A stretch of DNA of 64,000 nt from Parerythrobacter jejuensis (GTDB taxonomy: Bacteria; Pseudomonadota; Alphaproteobacteria; Sphingomonadales; Sphingomonadaceae), in NCBI RefSeq assembly GCF_039536765.1, contig NZ_BAAAZF010000001.1, positions 806,001 through 870,000 on the forward strand, written 5' to 3'. Of the stretch, positions 63,732 through 64,000 are shown in pieces; position 1 is the first letter of the stretch; each line of letters opens with the position of its first letter. The position numbers were made by a program, and so were the translations under genes. The notes under the pieces are model-generated. The model was not told where the DNA came from. It worked only from the letters and a program-made list of their open reading frames with translations, and did no database searches.

Positions 63732-64000
63732 TCAATCCTCCAGCTGGCCGCGGATCGCGCCGCCGGGGAACTCGGCCGTGTGCAGATTGACATAGTACTG
63801 GCCCGGCTTGTTCCCGATCGAGCGCGCCAGCGATCCCTCCACCGTATCGCATTTGGGCGTGTTGTCCGGCGTCAGCTCCAGCGTCATCACCGGCGGCCCG
63901 TTTTCGCCCGCATCGCCCTTGTGAATATGCGCCACGGTCATCTCCACATCGCCGGCGGTGAAGGTGTAGCAGACTTCGCCTGTCTTCGGATCGATCTCGG
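63732..64000 (-). CDS. CHRD domain-containing protein (partial, C-terminal)
   Basis: The window edge cuts this minus-strand gene; 88 residues before the stop are visible, starting EIDPKTGEVCYTF. HIHKGDAGENGPPV and the ending YYVNLHTAEFPGGAIRGQLED are hallmarks of the CHRD (chordin-like) domain, found in secreted bacterial proteins of unknown role. An in-frame GTG at 63947 is not the real start, because the CHRD fold begins further upstream. The 63554-63731 interval shows no gene. Confidence 0.8.
   Translation of the reverse strand, partial: EIDPKTGEVCYTFTAGDVEMTVAHIHKGDAGENGPPVMTLELTPDNTPKCDTVEGSLARSIGNKPGQYYVNLHTAEFPGGAIRGQLED

Noticed and set aside
63499-63852. A 117-codon minus-strand frame overlapping the CHRD and oxygenase genes
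   Set aside because: It crosses the ends of two better-supported genes and has no ribosome site or motif.

Overview
The window is a gene-dense, GC-rich alphaproteobacterial chromosome segment. The best fit is the marine Erythrobacteraceae (order Sphingomonadales). Supporting this are paired F0 b and b' subunits, the cell-cycle regulators CckA and CpdR, direct-repeat LexA boxes (GTTC-N7-GTTC), the gene order lapA-pyrF-trpFBA-accD-folC, a SapC-family protein, and a chromosomal NDM-like metallo-beta-lactamase of a kind reported from Erythrobacter. I see no rRNA, CRISPR array, insertion sequence, integrase or phage gene; there is one tRNA. All names come from reading sequence and motifs, with no database search.

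Layout. 1-3.7 kb: a quinone oxidoreductase, then the F0 operon atpI-atpB-atpE-atpF'-atpF on the minus strand. 3.8-7.7 kb: a minus-strand YdbH-YnbE-YdbL operon, thought to bridge inner and outer membranes for lipid homeostasis. 7.7-16.5 kb: radC, purB, then lapA-pyrF-MBL-trpF-trpB-trpA-accD-folC, where a class B1 beta-lactamase is translationally coupled to pyrF and sits directly before trpF. 16.5-31.2 kb: AmpG, RluB/RsmD, a UvrD/PcrA helicase with a LexA box, membrane proteins, a DEAD-box RNA helicase, a D-2-hydroxyglutarate-dehydrogenase-like flavoprotein, SapC, a likely anti-Shine-Dalgarno sRNA, an N-formylglutamate amidohydrolase and CpdR. 31.3-45 kb: tRNA-Val(GAC), icd, a GNAT-nitrilase fusion, a KefB-type antiporter, alaS, recA with a LexA box, cckA coupled to a DUF2062 gene, and smpB. 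45-55.4 kb: an S9 peptidase, DUF885, dapA, a soluble lytic transglycosylase, greB, rlmN and a methyltransferase. 55.4-58.4 kb: a MOSC protein, then a coupled set of pteridine-reductase-like SDR, cytochrome b and molybdopterin oxidoreductase. 58.4-64 kb: DUF1801, cfa, argG, an 856-base gene-free stretch with a candidate structured RNA, rlpA, a 2OG-Fe(II) oxygenase and the end of a CHRD-domain gene.

Common themes are envelope and peptidoglycan work (YdbH system, AmpG, Slt, RlpA, NDM-like enzyme, CFA synthase), SOS repair (recA, uvrD) and the CckA-CpdR circuit. The three items most worth a second look are the pyrF-MBL-trpF arrangement, which recalls the blaNDM-ble-trpF order of mobile NDM elements; the structured gene-free region at about 61.68-62.13 kb; and the C-rich sRNA candidate at 29.68-29.79 kb.
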